From a virus: a stretch of 53,203 bases of DNA. The stretch spans positions 1-53,203 of the IMG/VR virus record IMGVR_UViG_3300038360_000257; one strand, written 5' to 3'. The notes under the pieces are model-generated. The model saw nothing but the letters and a program-made list of their open reading frames with translations, ran no database searches and was not told the origin of the DNA. Position numbers and translations under genes: made by a program. Position 1 is the stretch's first letter; the number at the start of each line of letters is the position of its first letter. Positions 40,027 to 50,110 of the stretch are shown one piece after another.

Positions 40027-43000
40027 TGGCGAAATCTCTAGTTGAGTGCTTTAAGCTACACGGAAAAGGGTTAAACGCTGCTGAAATGCAGGCCGTTACC
40101 GATATGGCAAACGCCATTCAAAAGGATGGCACATACAAGGATAAGGCCCCGGAGTACCCGAACGTCGTTGCTGTGACATCGCACATTGAAGAACTCCAAG
40201 CTGACCGGGATAGTATCTTAACTCAGCTTGGGGTTGCTATTCCCGCTGGAAAGAAGGCAGCACCTGTAAAGGCTGAAGCAGATACGATTGTTGAAGTTAA
40301 GCCGACTGAAAAACCCGCTCCAAAACCACGCACTGATACCTTTTTCACGCCTGAATTCGCAGAGCGGAATATCCCGAAACTCGAAGCAAAGCTGGAAGAA
40401 GTCCACAAGGCTCTTTGGGATTCGGAGGCGTTTGCTGATAGTGACTTCTATGACGGGAGTTTTCCCATACCGAAAAAGGGCGGAATCATTGCCACCAAGG
40501 GCTCTAAGAAATACAAAACGGATAAGGCGTATCGGACCAAGGTTGACTCTGCCGTAAAGAACATCACCGACACCATGGTGGACGCGAACAAGAAGCGCAT
40601 GATCCTCATTGGTCAACCCAGGGGCGGGGCCTTCGGTGTCGATTACTCCGTAACGAAGAAACGCAAAAAGGTCCGTGCCAAATACACCGTGGACGTGATC
40701 CGGGCTTGGAACAACGAGGCCCGGACAAAATATCCAAACACTGACTACCTCGGGGATATTGCGGTTAGAGAAGGGTTACAGAATAGCCTTGATGCCGTAT
40801 TGGACGCAATCGCCGCGAAGCAAATAAAAAAAGGAGACATAAACATAAGCGCCAATGCTACCAGCTACACCTTGACAGATAACGGGATCGGGATGTCGGA
40901 CACAGATATCGCCGAGAAGTTTCTGGCGCTTCATGGGACGGGAAAAGACAAGGAAGGTCGTTTCGGTGGTTTCGGTATCGCCAAGGCCGTCATCCTTGGG
41001 CCGTCAGATAGTGCCACATGGACAATGGAAACCCGTGACAATCTCTTTACCCATGAAATGGCTTCCAACAATGATGTTGTGGGAGCGTTGGATAAACCCC
41101 GCCAGGGAACTCAGATCCATGTAGAAACACAAGATGGTATTATTGGTGTGGAAGCGAAAAAATATGTCGAAACCACGGAAACCCCTAAAAATATTTCAAT
41201 CACGTTTAACGGGGAGAAGGTTAAGAGCCCGTTCGGAAAACGTAAAGCCAAGACCTTTGCAGGAACCATTGGGGATAAATCGTCATACGATATAAAATAT
41301 TACCCCAACGCCCCCGAGGGGTACGAGAATAAACTTGTCATACGGTTGGTGGATAAAAAGACCGGGGCAAAGCTGACACAAGCCATCGTCCATATTTATA
41401 ATGAGAACTTTAACGGGACCCTGGTTCAAGACATAACAACCTCAGCCGCTCCCAGCGAACACGCGTACCCTTTGACGGATTCGAGAATGGGATTGAAATG
41501 GGACGGGCGGGCAGAGGTTGATAAAATCGTAGGGGAATTCGCCGTTGACAAACAATCTGTTGCGAGATCCACGATAGAGACCAACCTGTATGGCGTGTAT
41601 GAAAGACCCGAGTGGAAAAAAACATTACGAAAAGTTAAGACGGATAAAGGTTATCAAAACTTAACCCAAACCATAAATGACATCTGGGAGGAAACTGGAA
41701 AATTCTTCGGCCACCGGCATTACGCTCCGTTCACGGCTCTGGACGATATGGACATACTGGTTGACATTGGTTACAAGGGTTCACGGGGTGGTAGTCTTTT
41801 CCAGGCAAAACATGTAGCAGCATATGAAGCCGTTGCCAGGTTGATGGCAAAAGATGCTGGAGCACTTGTTGGTGAGTTCAGCCTTATGCTTTCAAAACCC
41901 GTCAATGGGGGCATTGTCGAGTCACAATACCAAGCGGCTACCGGAAACCTGTGGATAAACCACTTATCAATTGACAAGACGAGTCTCAAGAGCCCTGTGT
42001 CGTATGCCCAATACTTGAAGGGTCTTGTAGACCATGAGCTTACGCATTTTTGGCGCGGGCCTCACGATGAGGATTTCAGTTCTGCCAGGGAATCCACGCA
42101 ACGAAGAACCGCTGAAATGTGGCCTTATATTTTAAGGATCGCCGAAGCGACGCTTGGCAAACAAGATAAATCGACAACGAGAACGAAAACCAAAACTGTC
42201 GTAAAAGAGAAAATAGTTGAAAAGACAGTAGAAGTGGATAAAATAATAGAGAGGTATCTTGACCCTCAGCAACTGGAATTCAACTTTGACAATTTTGAAA
42301 AGGAGGCTGTAGATGGGCAAATCGAGCTCTACTTACCAGAACCTAAAGGAGGTCCACGGCAAGGGAGGCTATTCGGACGAGCAGTGGACCGAAGCGATTC
42401 TGGACAGCATCGTAAGGGACGCCCTGATGGAGATCGGCGCGGCGCCAAACAGTCCGATACACAAGGCACTGCTGAAGGTGTCACGACAGACGTGGGAGAT
42501 GGCAAAGGAAGAGATGGCAAAACCTTCCTAGCGAAAGCGAGCATCGATTCTGAAGGGAATCTGCACACCAATAAAGAAGGAGACGGTGTCTTTTTTGTCG
42601 GCGCCGATATGGTTGACGTAGACTTTGAAGGCAATCGCTCACCCGAAGGTGTGAGGTATCCTGAAGTTCATTCCGCGTGGACGGTTGGTGAAAATATAGC
42701 CATCGCCATCGAAAAGAAATCGAAAGAAACTTTCAAGACAATTGCCGTCGTAGCTTATCCGCAAGTTCTCCAATCCATGCAGGTCAATCCCATTTTCCAC
42801 GCGGCGCTCATTCGAGCCTTATCCGCTTCTTACGGAAAGAAATACGCCAAGAAAATGGGGAGACAGGCGAAAGCCGCATACGCCAAGAATAAAGCCGAAT
42901 ACAAGAAAGCCCAACGACTGTACCTGCGGGAAGTAAAAAAAGGAAACAAGCCCAAGAAACCCATCCTGACAAGTTTTGCCCAACAGGTAATGCGGCTGCA

Positions 43001-46000
43001 ACCCACTAAAGCTGAAGCGAAGGCTCTCCAGAAAAATAAGATTATCCCCAAAAAGGCCACCCTTGAGCGGGTGTACATGCAGAAGGTGGCTGAAGATATC
43101 GCCGTGCGTGACCACGTTGAAATCGCCGGGAAAATCGTTGGGGTCGGGCGATACAAAAGTCGTGAAGATGTTTCGGACGCTGATATTTACGACAGCAAGA
43201 TCCTGTTCGAGAGTTACCACAAGTTTGATGAGCCGGTGTCATTCAGCGATCTTGTTAAACAACTCAAAACCATGAAAGGTGGCAAGGTAGAAGCGACAGA
43301 TAAGCGCAAAATAGGTGCCTGGCTGATGATGCGGAGCGGTGCCTTTTGGTTAAACAAACGAGACAGCCCCGTTATCCCGGCAATGGTTGAAATAGGCAAG
43401 GGCGGACCATCGGTGCTCAAATCTCTAACGGACACCGGAGAAATAGCGGACTTAAAAGATGTCACTGAAGACGCCCGAACGGTTGTGCATTACGCCAATG
43501 GGGTCTACACTTTTCTGGTTCCCGCAGAAGATATTAAGGATATCAATTCTTACACCACTGATGATTTCGTCGCACGAAGGGACGCAGGAACAAAAAAGAC
43601 CCCAGCTCAGTTTTGGACCGGGGCCTACGATACCGGCGGTGTCCGGAAAGAAGAGGTTGTAACGGGTACGCCTCACGCCACAAAGATCCAAGAAAATAAA
43701 ATTTACGACAGCACAAAAGATGCTCTTGGATATCGTGAAAAAGCCAGAAAATGGATCGCCAACGATCCTGGATTTTATGACACAAGCGTAGGGGGTAACA
43801 CCCTTAAAGATATGCGAGCCCGCAAGGGGAAGAAGCCGATAACCAAAGCTGCGGTTGATAACGCAATGGCGTTACTTCTGAAGCGAGATAAATACAAAGG
43901 CTTCTCGTACACACAGACCAACGGAAAATGGTTTGCTCTGTTTGGTAAAATACCCGCCAAAGCCGCAACCAGCGTCAAGGCCAGAATGTCCGCTGTGGTG
44001 GGTGAGGTAGAATCCCCAGGTACGGACATAGACAAAGTCGCGGCCATGGGCCATGCACGAGCAACCTTGTTGAAAACGGCTTTAGATGATCTGGCAAAGA
44101 AATATCCGGAACTGACAGTCAGGATCGAAGCAGCAAAAGTCAGCCTCGCCTCGTTCGATGCGGCAACGGAAGGCCAGGTGGAGTACGGTATTGATGTCGA
44201 TATCGCAGGCCCGATGGACGGCATCCGGGCGTTCTTGAGCGAGGGGGTTGGTTTATCCAACGACCAGCTCGGTGTGATCATAGAAAGCTCTCCGGAAGAC
44301 GCAATAAAGAACGGCGTTTCAAAAGCGGATTCCAAAAACGCCTTGACATTTAACGTCCCCATTGATAGAAAATATACAAGAGCTGACGTTCGTGACGCCA
44401 TAAAGCAGTACGGCCTCAAGAATTACAACATCCTCGAAAGCTCGACGACCGGCGCCGTAAGCATCAATATGTCCGTGGACCTGGTCAAAAAAGCCGACGG
44501 CGGATGGGTTGCCAATAAAGATCGAACGGAAGCCATCTGGGCGTTAAACGAGATATTCAAAGAAATTGGCGGAAACGGCACACTTGATATTAATGAGGTG
44601 TACTCTGAAGTTCTTGGCGACAGCAACTATAGCTCATTAAAAACCGCTCGTAAGAATTATCGTGAACACATTGAAGAATATCACGGTAAAACAAGAGGGG
44701 GCAAAATTTATGAAAAAGCAGTCGAAGCAGGAAAGACCCGAACAAACGACATCAGATCAGTCGGGCCGGAGACCTTTTACAAGGGACGACTGGCCGAAAT
44801 CTCTCCAAGACAGCCTTCCCCCGGAACTGCTGGCGGACTTGGAAAAACACGCGATGCACGCACCGATGGAGCCAGGGACCGCAAGGGCCAGGATAACGAT
44901 AAAGGACCCGGTGTAACCCTATCCATGAGTCTTGGGGGAGAAAACCCCACTCGATGGAATCCCAAAGAATTAAAACGCATAACCCAAAATATAAAGAAAC
45001 GTGTTTTACAGATCCTTCCGGAAAGTGAAGTCGATCGAGTAAAGCTCGTCCTCACCACAGCCGTTAATCTCTCCGGAAAGAATGCCAGAAAATCAAAAGA
45101 AGACTGGCAACGGATTGACCCTAAGCTGACAGACGTCACCGGTTCCGCGTCCGTCAATCTGCACGAATCAACCATCCAAGTCGCTTTAAATTTCGATAAA
45201 CCTACCATTGACAGAACCGCTCTGCATGAGCCCTTCCATGTTGTCATGGAGAATTACCTCCCCAAACGAGACTACGATTTCCTTTTAAAGAAATACGGAA
45301 ACGCGGAAACTGCCGTAGAGACGGGAGTCGATTACTTCATTGGCAAAGGTACACCCACAGGTAGAGCCAAAAGAATATTCGATTACCTGAAGCGGCTTCT
45401 CGCCTCTGTCCGGAACGGCCTCAAAGGGTTGGGGTTCACCAGCGAGAACCAAATCTTTGAAAAGGTCTGGCGTAAAGGTTATGAGAAACGCCAGTCCGAA
45501 GCTACCAGGGCCGAGAGGTTGGGCATTGAGCTTGAGAAGATTAACGAGTTTGCCCAACCTGCTGAAACGCGGTTGAGCAAAGCCATCAAGAAGATCACCG
45601 ACAACCCGGCGTTCAATAAGTGGTTCGGCAAGTCCAAGGTGGTGGATGAGAAGGGTGAGCCGTTGGTGGTTTATCATGGGACGAGATCTCAAGAAATCAC
45701 AGAATTTAATGAATCAAAATCGAGAGGCGGTGGTTTTTGGTTTACCCCTTCAAAACGATACGCCAAACAGTACACTCATGGAAATGGATCAATAGTTGAA
45801 GTGTACCTAAAAATTGAAAACCCATTAAATTTAGATTCTAAGGCAGGTTCTGCCATATCCAAAAACTTGCACAAACGTGCTGTTGAAAACGGGTCTTCTT
45901 GGGAGGAGGAGGCTATAAAAGATGGATATGACGGGTCTTTAATATTCGGTGGATTTAAAAAAGGCGGTGAAATCAAAGTCTTCAACCCCACCCAAATAAA

Positions 46001-49000
46001 ATCCATATACAACCAGGGGACGTTCTCACAAACAAGCCCCAACATCATGCTCTCCATGTCCGAGCGTCGAGCCGAAGAAGCAGGCGGGGAAGAGTACGCC
46101 ACCAACATAGGCAAGGCCATGAGTCTGCCCGACATCGTGTGGCTTGCCAAAGAGCTGATGGGTGGAAAGTACCCGGATGTCGTGAAGGGGATTGCCAGCA
46201 GAAAAGGCAAGAGCCTCGGCAATTTCACCAGGACGAGGAACGGAAGAATAAAGATCCTTGCGTCTCTTTTCAAGAACCCGCTGGAAGCCTCAAAGGTTCT
46301 GGCCCATGAGATAGGTCATTTGTCCGACTGGCTTCCTAATAAAGACATGGGTAGGGGGAATATCTTTGGGCGAATTGCCACCCTTCATAACTATTTCAAG
46401 CGGACACTTCCGAAAGGCCCGAATGAAATCGGGGAACTGTCAGACGCCGATAGGGTCAGGCTGAGAGCGGAAGCCAAAAAGGTTCTCAGCGGTGAGAAAA
46501 CCATTGATGAGGAAATCATAACTGAAACCCCAGTTACCCCGGCCCAGGTTCTTTCGATCTGGAATTCAGTTGAGAACGGTATCAGCGAAGAACTGCTTGA
46601 TTATGTTAAGCGTCTGGATGCGGCAGAGAAAAAGTCGATCATCAAAGAGGCCATGAAGGGTCAGGTTCCTGCCGAATTGCGCCGGTTCGCCACTATCGTC
46701 AAGATCAAGACCGGGAAGAAAATCAAGATCAAGCTCACTCCCTCGGAAGATCAGATCAAAACCAAGTACGAGGATCTGATCAAGGAAGAGATCAAGAAAC
46801 GCAAGCTGTTCACTTTGTCTGAAGTGATGGACGAGCTGAAAGCGTTCTCCCGCCTGTGGAGCCCGTTCGACCCTGCGGCTGACCCTGCGTACACCAAGTA
46901 CCGTTACTCGTCCAAAGAGCTTTACGCCGATGCCTTCAGTGCCATCATCATGGCGCCCAACTACGCCGAAGAGCAGATCCCTACATTCGTTGAAGGGTTC
47001 TTCAATTACCTGGAACGCAAGCCTGAATTAAAGAAGATGTACGATACGATCCAGGATCAGATTAAGCATCATGGGTCCCTTGAGGCTCTTGACAAAAGGG
47101 TTGGGGAAGGGATGAAGCGTGGGAGTGACGATTGGGTCAGCCAGGTAAGGAACCTAAAAAAGAAATTGTTCTCGAAAGAATTGTGGGGGAACACGTTCCT
47201 GGGCAGAGACTTTTCGTTATTGATGCGGGTAAAAAAGGCTCGTAATCGATCTCCCATCCTGCACGATCCGTTCAATAAGTCCATGGACCCGACGAACGCC
47301 ATTGACGATATGCGGTACACCACAACGGAAGTCAACGGTTATATCAAAGATATGTTCGCCAAGGTGGTTAAGGGATATGAAGCTATTGGAATGAACGATA
47401 TCGATTTCAGTAAATACCTGCTTTACAGAAGGATCGTAGGGGAAAAGACAGAGAAGCAGGCGTGGTCCGAAGGCGTTACAAAGAAAGAGGCCGCAGTCCT
47501 TAAAGCTCAATACGAAGAACGCTTTGGCCCCAAGCTGAAAGAGATCGCTGGCAACTTTTCTAAAGTGCGAAAAGAATGGGTTCTGGATAAGCTGAAAGCC
47601 AATAGCAAATACGCCACGGCCGATCTCGTTAAGTACATCGAAGACAATCTTGATTCATACGCCACGATCGATATCTACGATCACATGAACGAAAAGACAG
47701 GCGTGAGCTCCTCCGCCGGACTGTTCTCAACCCCCTTAAAGACAAGAGTCGGCTCACTTAAATCAACTCGGCCTGTGTTTTCAGCGACCCTTGAAAATGA
47801 CATGGCGATAATCAATGCGGTTAATAAATCTATCGCCGCGAGATCCGTTGCTGATTTCATGACAGAGTACGATCCTGATTCCATCAAGGACGCCACAACC
47901 ACATGGGATGGCAAGAAGCGCGTCATCAACCCGCCGTCAGATCGAGACATGGGGCTTATCGTTTACATGGACAACGGAAAGATGGTCGGCAAGTACGTCC
48001 CGAAGTACGTTGCTGAGTTCTTCCACGCCAACCCGGTGCAAAGCCAGTTACTGACACAAATATTCAGGTGGACGGCAACACCTTTTAAAGCGATCTTTAC
48101 CGGAAGGAACCCAGGTTTCTGGCCGTTCAATATGATCCGCGATTACCATAGAGCGGCGAGGACACTGCCAGGTAAGGGAACTTATCTGTCATTTTCAAAA
48201 TATTGGGTGAAGAATGTTAAAAAGGCCGCTAAGTCGGCATTCGATAAAGAAATGACCGACGCAGAACGGCAGATGCTGCATGATAAATCCCTGCTGTCAG
48301 TTATGAATTACCAGGGGGATGAAAGCCACGACGCCATGACCGAGCGGATTTTGTCAAGGCACGGACTCATTGAACCGAAGCACAATAATCCCATCTTCAA
48401 AGGCGTTAGGAAGTTTTTCCATGTTCTGGACGCACTCGGGATGACGTCCGAGCGGGTAACAAAATTCGCAGCAAACGAGTACCTTGAAACCAACTTCCCT
48501 GAGATGTCTCAGCAGGAACGAGCGTTCATTATAAGAAGGACGGGCTCACCGTCTTTTCTGACCCAGGGAACGGCCACCCCTTTGCTCAACAACATCCTGA
48601 TTTTCAGTAACCCAATGATCCAGGGCTATCGTGAAGACATTAACTTTGCCAAGGACAGACCCATTGAAACGCTGTTCAAGATCGGGGCCATCGTCATGCT
48701 GCCAAAGATGCTGATGATGGCGGCTGCTTCCGGATTGTTTGGCGACGATTGGGAAGAGGCTTACGCCAGGATCAGTGAATACGATAAATCGAACTACCTC
48801 TGCATTCCTTTCGGGATTACACCGAACGGCAAGGTTGCGTATCTGCGGCTACCCCAGGATGAAATGTCGAGAGTTATTGGCGGAACATTATGGAAAATGT
48901 TTTCCTCTGAGAAAAAAAGATATTTGCAGAACCTTGAAGATTACATGGGTGGCCAGGTCCCGAGCTTGTCACCGGTATGGGACATACTTTCAGGGATAAG

Positions 49001-49661
49001 CAATTATCGTAATGGGCTTAACATATATACTCCATTTCGCGGCAACTTCGTATTCACAGACCAGCTTATGAGTGCGGCAAAAGGCACTGGGATAGGCTCT
49101 AAAGAGGCTAAGGCTAAAAAGTGGGAAGTAATGCGCGGCTGGATGTCGAACACCGTGGGCGGTGGGATCTTCTATCGTTTCAATTCAAACAATGTGGAAA
49201 CAGTTAAGACCACAACCGAGAAAGTTATCGGGTACCCGGTCCTGAGTAATATTGTTGGCAGGTTCATTAAGGTTTCGGATTATGGTAAACGAGAAGAATT
49301 AAGGAAGGACAAAAGTAAAATACGGTCGAATAACGACGCTGTCACGCTGCTGGCCTATGACGCGATAACCAAGGCGATGAATAACGAGCAGCCAAACAGA
49401 AACGAGATGATAGCTCTTGTGGTCAAATACAAGTCCCTCCCGAGGATGTGGAAAAAGCTCGTATCTCAAAAGTTTACGAACGTGTATGTCCAAGAAATTA
49501 TCAACGCCAAATCAAAAGAAGAAAAAACCGCAGTAGGAATAAGGATGCAGGAAGATAAGTTTTCGCGTAGAATGCTGGATGGGGGAGATAGGAAGGGAAT
49601 TAAATTTTTAAACGCACCAGATTTTTCTAATTGGGTTCGGCCAACGGAGGAAGGAAAATGA
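40026..49661 (+). CDS. giant polyvalent ejected protein (GHKL ATPase, metallopeptidases, ART, LPD-like C-terminus), 3211 aa
   Basis: Domains in order. A GHKL/HSP90-like ATPase has REGLQNSLDA (near 247-256), TDNGIGMS (D285) and GRFGGFGIAKA (near 310). A first zinc-peptidase-like HELTH lies at 670-674. Two unrecognised regions follow (about 840-1230 and 1260-1570). A second peptidase-like HEPFH is at 1734-1738. An ADP-ribosyltransferase-like module (VYHGTRS with H1884, then GFWFTPSKRYAKQY) is followed by LSMS. A third peptidase has HEIGH (2094-2098) with a later ELYAD glutamate near 2298. A long C-terminal part has hydrophobic segment IGAIVMLPKMLMMAAASGLF (about 2885-2905), like LPD38-type domains. 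This is the polyvalent protein plan: effectors probably injected with DNA against host defences. Confidence 0.82.
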   Translation: MAKSLVECFKLHGKGLNAAEMQAVTDMANAIQKDGTYKDKAPEYPNVVAVTSHIEELQADRDSILTQLGVAIPAGKKAAPVKAEADTIVEVKPTEKPAPKPRTDTFFTPEFAERNIPKLEAKLEEVHKALWDSEAFADSDFYDGSFPIPKKGGIIATKGSKKYKTDKAYRTKVDSAVKNITDTMVDANKKRMILIGQPRGGAFGVDYSVTKKRKKVRAKYTVDVIRAWNNEARTKYPNTDYLGDIAVREGLQNSLDAVLDAIAAKQIKKGDINISANATSYTLTDNGIGMSDTDIAEKFLALHGTGKDKEGRFGGFGIAKAVILGPSDSATWTMETRDNLFTHEMASNNDVVGALDKPRQGTQIHVETQDGIIGVEAKKYVETTETPKNISITFNGEKVKSPFGKRKAKTFAGTIGDKSSYDIKYYPNAPEGYENKLVIRLVDKKTGAKLTQAIVHIYNENFNGTLVQDITTSAAPSEHAYPLTDSRMGLKWDGRAEVDKIVGEFAVDKQSVARSTIETNLYGVYERPEWKKTLRKVKTDKGYQNLTQTINDIWEETGKFFGHRHYAPFTALDDMDILVDIGYKGSRGGSLFQAKHVAAYEAVARLMAKDAGALVGEFSLMLSKPVNGGIVESQYQAATGNLWINHLSIDKTSLKSPVSYAQYLKGLVDHELTHFWRGPHDEDFSSARESTQRRTAEMWPYILRIAEATLGKQDKSTTRTKTKTVVKEKIVEKTVEVDKIIERYLDPQQLEFNFDNFEKEAVDGQIELYLPEPKGGPRQGRLFGRAVDRSDSGQHRKGRPDGDRRGAKQSDTQGTAEGVTTDVGDGKGRDGKTFLAKASIDSEGNLHTNKEGDGVFFVGADMVDVDFEGNRSPEGVRYPEVHSAWTVGENIAIAIEKKSKETFKTIAVVAYPQVLQSMQVNPIFHAALIRALSASYGKKYAKKMGRQAKAAYAKNKAEYKKAQRLYLREVKKGNKPKKPILTSFAQQVMRLQPTKAEAKALQKNKIIPKKATLERVYMQKVAEDIAVRDHVEIAGKIVGVGRYKSREDVSDADIYDSKILFESYHKFDEPVSFSDLVKQLKTMKGGKVEATDKRKIGAWLMMRSGAFWLNKRDSPVIPAMVEIGKGGPSVLKSLTDTGEIADLKDVTEDARTVVHYANGVYTFLVPAEDIKDINSYTTDDFVARRDAGTKKTPAQFWTGAYDTGGVRKEEVVTGTPHATKIQENKIYDSTKDALGYREKARKWIANDPGFYDTSVGGNTLKDMRARKGKKPITKAAVDNAMALLLKRDKYKGFSYTQTNGKWFALFGKIPAKAATSVKARMSAVVGEVESPGTDIDKVAAMGHARATLLKTALDDLAKKYPELTVRIEAAKVSLASFDAATEGQVEYGIDVDIAGPMDGIRAFLSEGVGLSNDQLGVIIESSPEDAIKNGVSKADSKNALTFNVPIDRKYTRADVRDAIKQYGLKNYNILESSTTGAVSINMSVDLVKKADGGWVANKDRTEAIWALNEIFKEIGGNGTLDINEVYSEVLGDSNYSSLKTARKNYREHIEEYHGKTRGGKIYEKAVEAGKTRTNDIRSVGPETFYKGRLAEISPRQPSPGTAGGLGKTRDARTDGARDRKGQDNDKGPGVTLSMSLGGENPTRWNPKELKRITQNIKKRVLQILPESEVDRVKLVLTTAVNLSGKNARKSKEDWQRIDPKLTDVTGSASVNLHESTIQVALNFDKPTIDRTALHEPFHVVMENYLPKRDYDFLLKKYGNAETAVETGVDYFIGKGTPTGRAKRIFDYLKRLLASVRNGLKGLGFTSENQIFEKVWRKGYEKRQSEATRAERLGIELEKINEFAQPAETRLSKAIKKITDNPAFNKWFGKSKVVDEKGEPLVVYHGTRSQEITEFNESKSRGGGFWFTPSKRYAKQYTHGNGSIVEVYLKIENPLNLDSKAGSAISKNLHKRAVENGSSWEEEAIKDGYDGSLIFGGFKKGGEIKVFNPTQIKSIYNQGTFSQTSPNIMLSMSERRAEEAGGEEYATNIGKAMSLPDIVWLAKELMGGKYPDVVKGIASRKGKSLGNFTRTRNGRIKILASLFKNPLEASKVLAHEIGHLSDWLPNKDMGRGNIFGRIATLHNYFKRTLPKGPNEIGELSDADRVRLRAEAKKVLSGEKTIDEEIITETPVTPAQVLSIWNSVENGISEELLDYVKRLDAAEKKSIIKEAMKGQVPAELRRFATIVKIKTGKKIKIKLTPSEDQIKTKYEDLIKEEIKKRKLFTLSEVMDELKAFSRLWSPFDPAADPAYTKYRYSSKELYADAFSAIIMAPNYAEEQIPTFVEGFFNYLERKPELKKMYDTIQDQIKHHGSLEALDKRVGEGMKRGSDDWVSQVRNLKKKLFSKELWGNTFLGRDFSLLMRVKKARNRSPILHDPFNKSMDPTNAIDDMRYTTTEVNGYIKDMFAKVVKGYEAIGMNDIDFSKYLLYRRIVGEKTEKQAWSEGVTKKEAAVLKAQYEERFGPKLKEIAGNFSKVRKEWVLDKLKANSKYATADLVKYIEDNLDSYATIDIYDHMNEKTGVSSSAGLFSTPLKTRVGSLKSTRPVFSATLENDMAIINAVNKSIAARSVADFMTEYDPDSIKDATTTWDGKKRVINPPSDRDMGLIVYMDNGKMVGKYVPKYVAEFFHANPVQSQLLTQIFRWTATPFKAIFTGRNPGFWPFNMIRDYHRAARTLPGKGTYLSFSKYWVKNVKKAAKSAFDKEMTDAERQMLHDKSLLSVMNYQGDESHDAMTERILSRHGLIEPKHNNPIFKGVRKFFHVLDALGMTSERVTKFAANEYLETNFPEMSQQERAFIIRRTGSPSFLTQGTATPLLNNILIFSNPMIQGYREDINFAKDRPIETLFKIGAIVMLPKMLMMAAASGLFGDDWEEAYARISEYDKSNYLCIPFGITPNGKVAYLRLPQDEMSRVIGGTLWKMFSSEKKRYLQNLEDYMGGQVPSLSPVWDILSGISNYRNGLNIYTPFRGNFVFTDQLMSAAKGTGIGSKEAKAKKWEVMRGWMSNTVGGGIFYRFNSNNVETVKTTTEKVIGYPVLSNIVGRFIKVSDYGKREELRKDKSKIRSNNDAVTLLAYDAITKAMNNEQPNRNEMIALVVKYKSLPRMWKKLVSQKFTNVYVQEIINAKSKEEKTAVGIRMQEDKFSRRMLDGGDRKGIKFLNAPDFSNWVRPTEEGK
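42313..42531 (+). CDS. 72-aa gene overprinted inside the giant gene (frame +1)
   Basis: ATG 42313 has a strong AAAAGGAGG site (42298-42306) 6 nt upstream, and frame +1 carries a stop (TAG 42310) immediately before it, as between two operon genes. The product MGKSSSTYQNLKEVHGKGGY then DEQWTEAILDSIVRDALMEI looks folded and helical. By contrast, the giant protein's own frame here is a disordered Gly/Arg/Asp linker. It lies at a domain boundary of the giant protein. Probably expressed. Role unknown. Confidence 0.55.
   Translation: MGKSSSTYQNLKEVHGKGGYSDEQWTEAILDSIVRDALMEIGAAPNSPIHKALLKVSRQTWEMAKEEMAKPS
44710..44916 (+). CDS. 68-aa gene overprinted inside the giant gene (frame +1)
   Basis: ATG 44710 has GAGGGGG 8 nt upstream. 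The product MKKQSKQERPEQTTSDQSGR continues RPFTRDDWPKSLQDSLPPEL and LADLEKHAMHAPMEPGTARA, natural-looking protein sequence. The giant frame over the same bases is a Gly/Arg/Asp-rich linker (GGLGKTRDARTDGARDRKGQ). The frame is open to 44662 with further starts. It is the second such case and in the same +1 frame as 42313. An ATG at 44925 in the main frame could then restart the next module. Confidence 0.5.
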   Translation: MKKQSKQERPEQTTSDQSGRRPFTRDDWPKSLQDSLPPELLADLEKHAMHAPMEPGTARARITIKDPV

Positions 49662-50098
49662 AAAAAGTTCTTTTGAGTATCGGGTTATTTTTCGCAATGG
49701 TGCCTATGGCCTATGGGGCCGGAACATTAACTCAAGATTACGCCACACATGGCGCCATGAAGGTCGCCACTTTGACCTGGACAACCAGCGCTGGGGGCGT
49801 GTTCACATCAACTGCCATGTCTAAAAGCATTAACGGGTTTGTCGTCTCGGTCGAAACTGACCCGGACGGAACTGCTGTTCCCACAGCGGCTTACGACATA
49901 ACGCTGCTGGATAGTGGGAGTGCTGACATTATGGGAGGGGCCTTGGCCAACAGGTCGGCAACGGCAACTGAAATTACAATGCCGCTTCTGAACGGGAATT
50001 ACACCGGCATAGCTGTTCAGGGCGCATTAACACTGACAGTTTCTGCTGCGGGAAACTCGAAAACTGGCGTAGTTAAAATATTCTACTACGCGCAGTAA
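49658..50098 (+). CDS. secreted/virion beta protein with Sec signal peptide, 146 aa
   Basis: Start at ATG 49658 after AACGGAGGAAGG, overlapping the giant gene's stop. Residues 1-20 are a standard signal peptide: MKK, hydrophobic VLLSIGLFFAMVPM, then AYGA cleavage site. The mature part is a beta sandwich (THGAMKVATLTWTTSAGGVF... GVVKIFYYA). Small proteins like this follow ejection proteins in related environmental podoviruses. Export through Sec implies a periplasmic stage or an outer-surface role. Confidence 0.65.
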   Translation: MKKVLLSIGLFFAMVPMAYGAGTLTQDYATHGAMKVATLTWTTSAGGVFTSTAMSKSINGFVVSVETDPDGTAVPTAAYDITLLDSGSADIMGGALANRSATATEITMPLLNGNYTGIAVQGALTLTVSAAGNSKTGVVKIFYYAQ

Positions 50099-50110
50099 AG
50101 GAGGAATGAA

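Noticed and set aside
40026-49661. Intein or second intron in the giant gene
   Set aside because: No intein splice motifs (N-terminal Cys block, HN-Cys/Ser end) and no R/S intron core sequences were seen; the frame is continuous.
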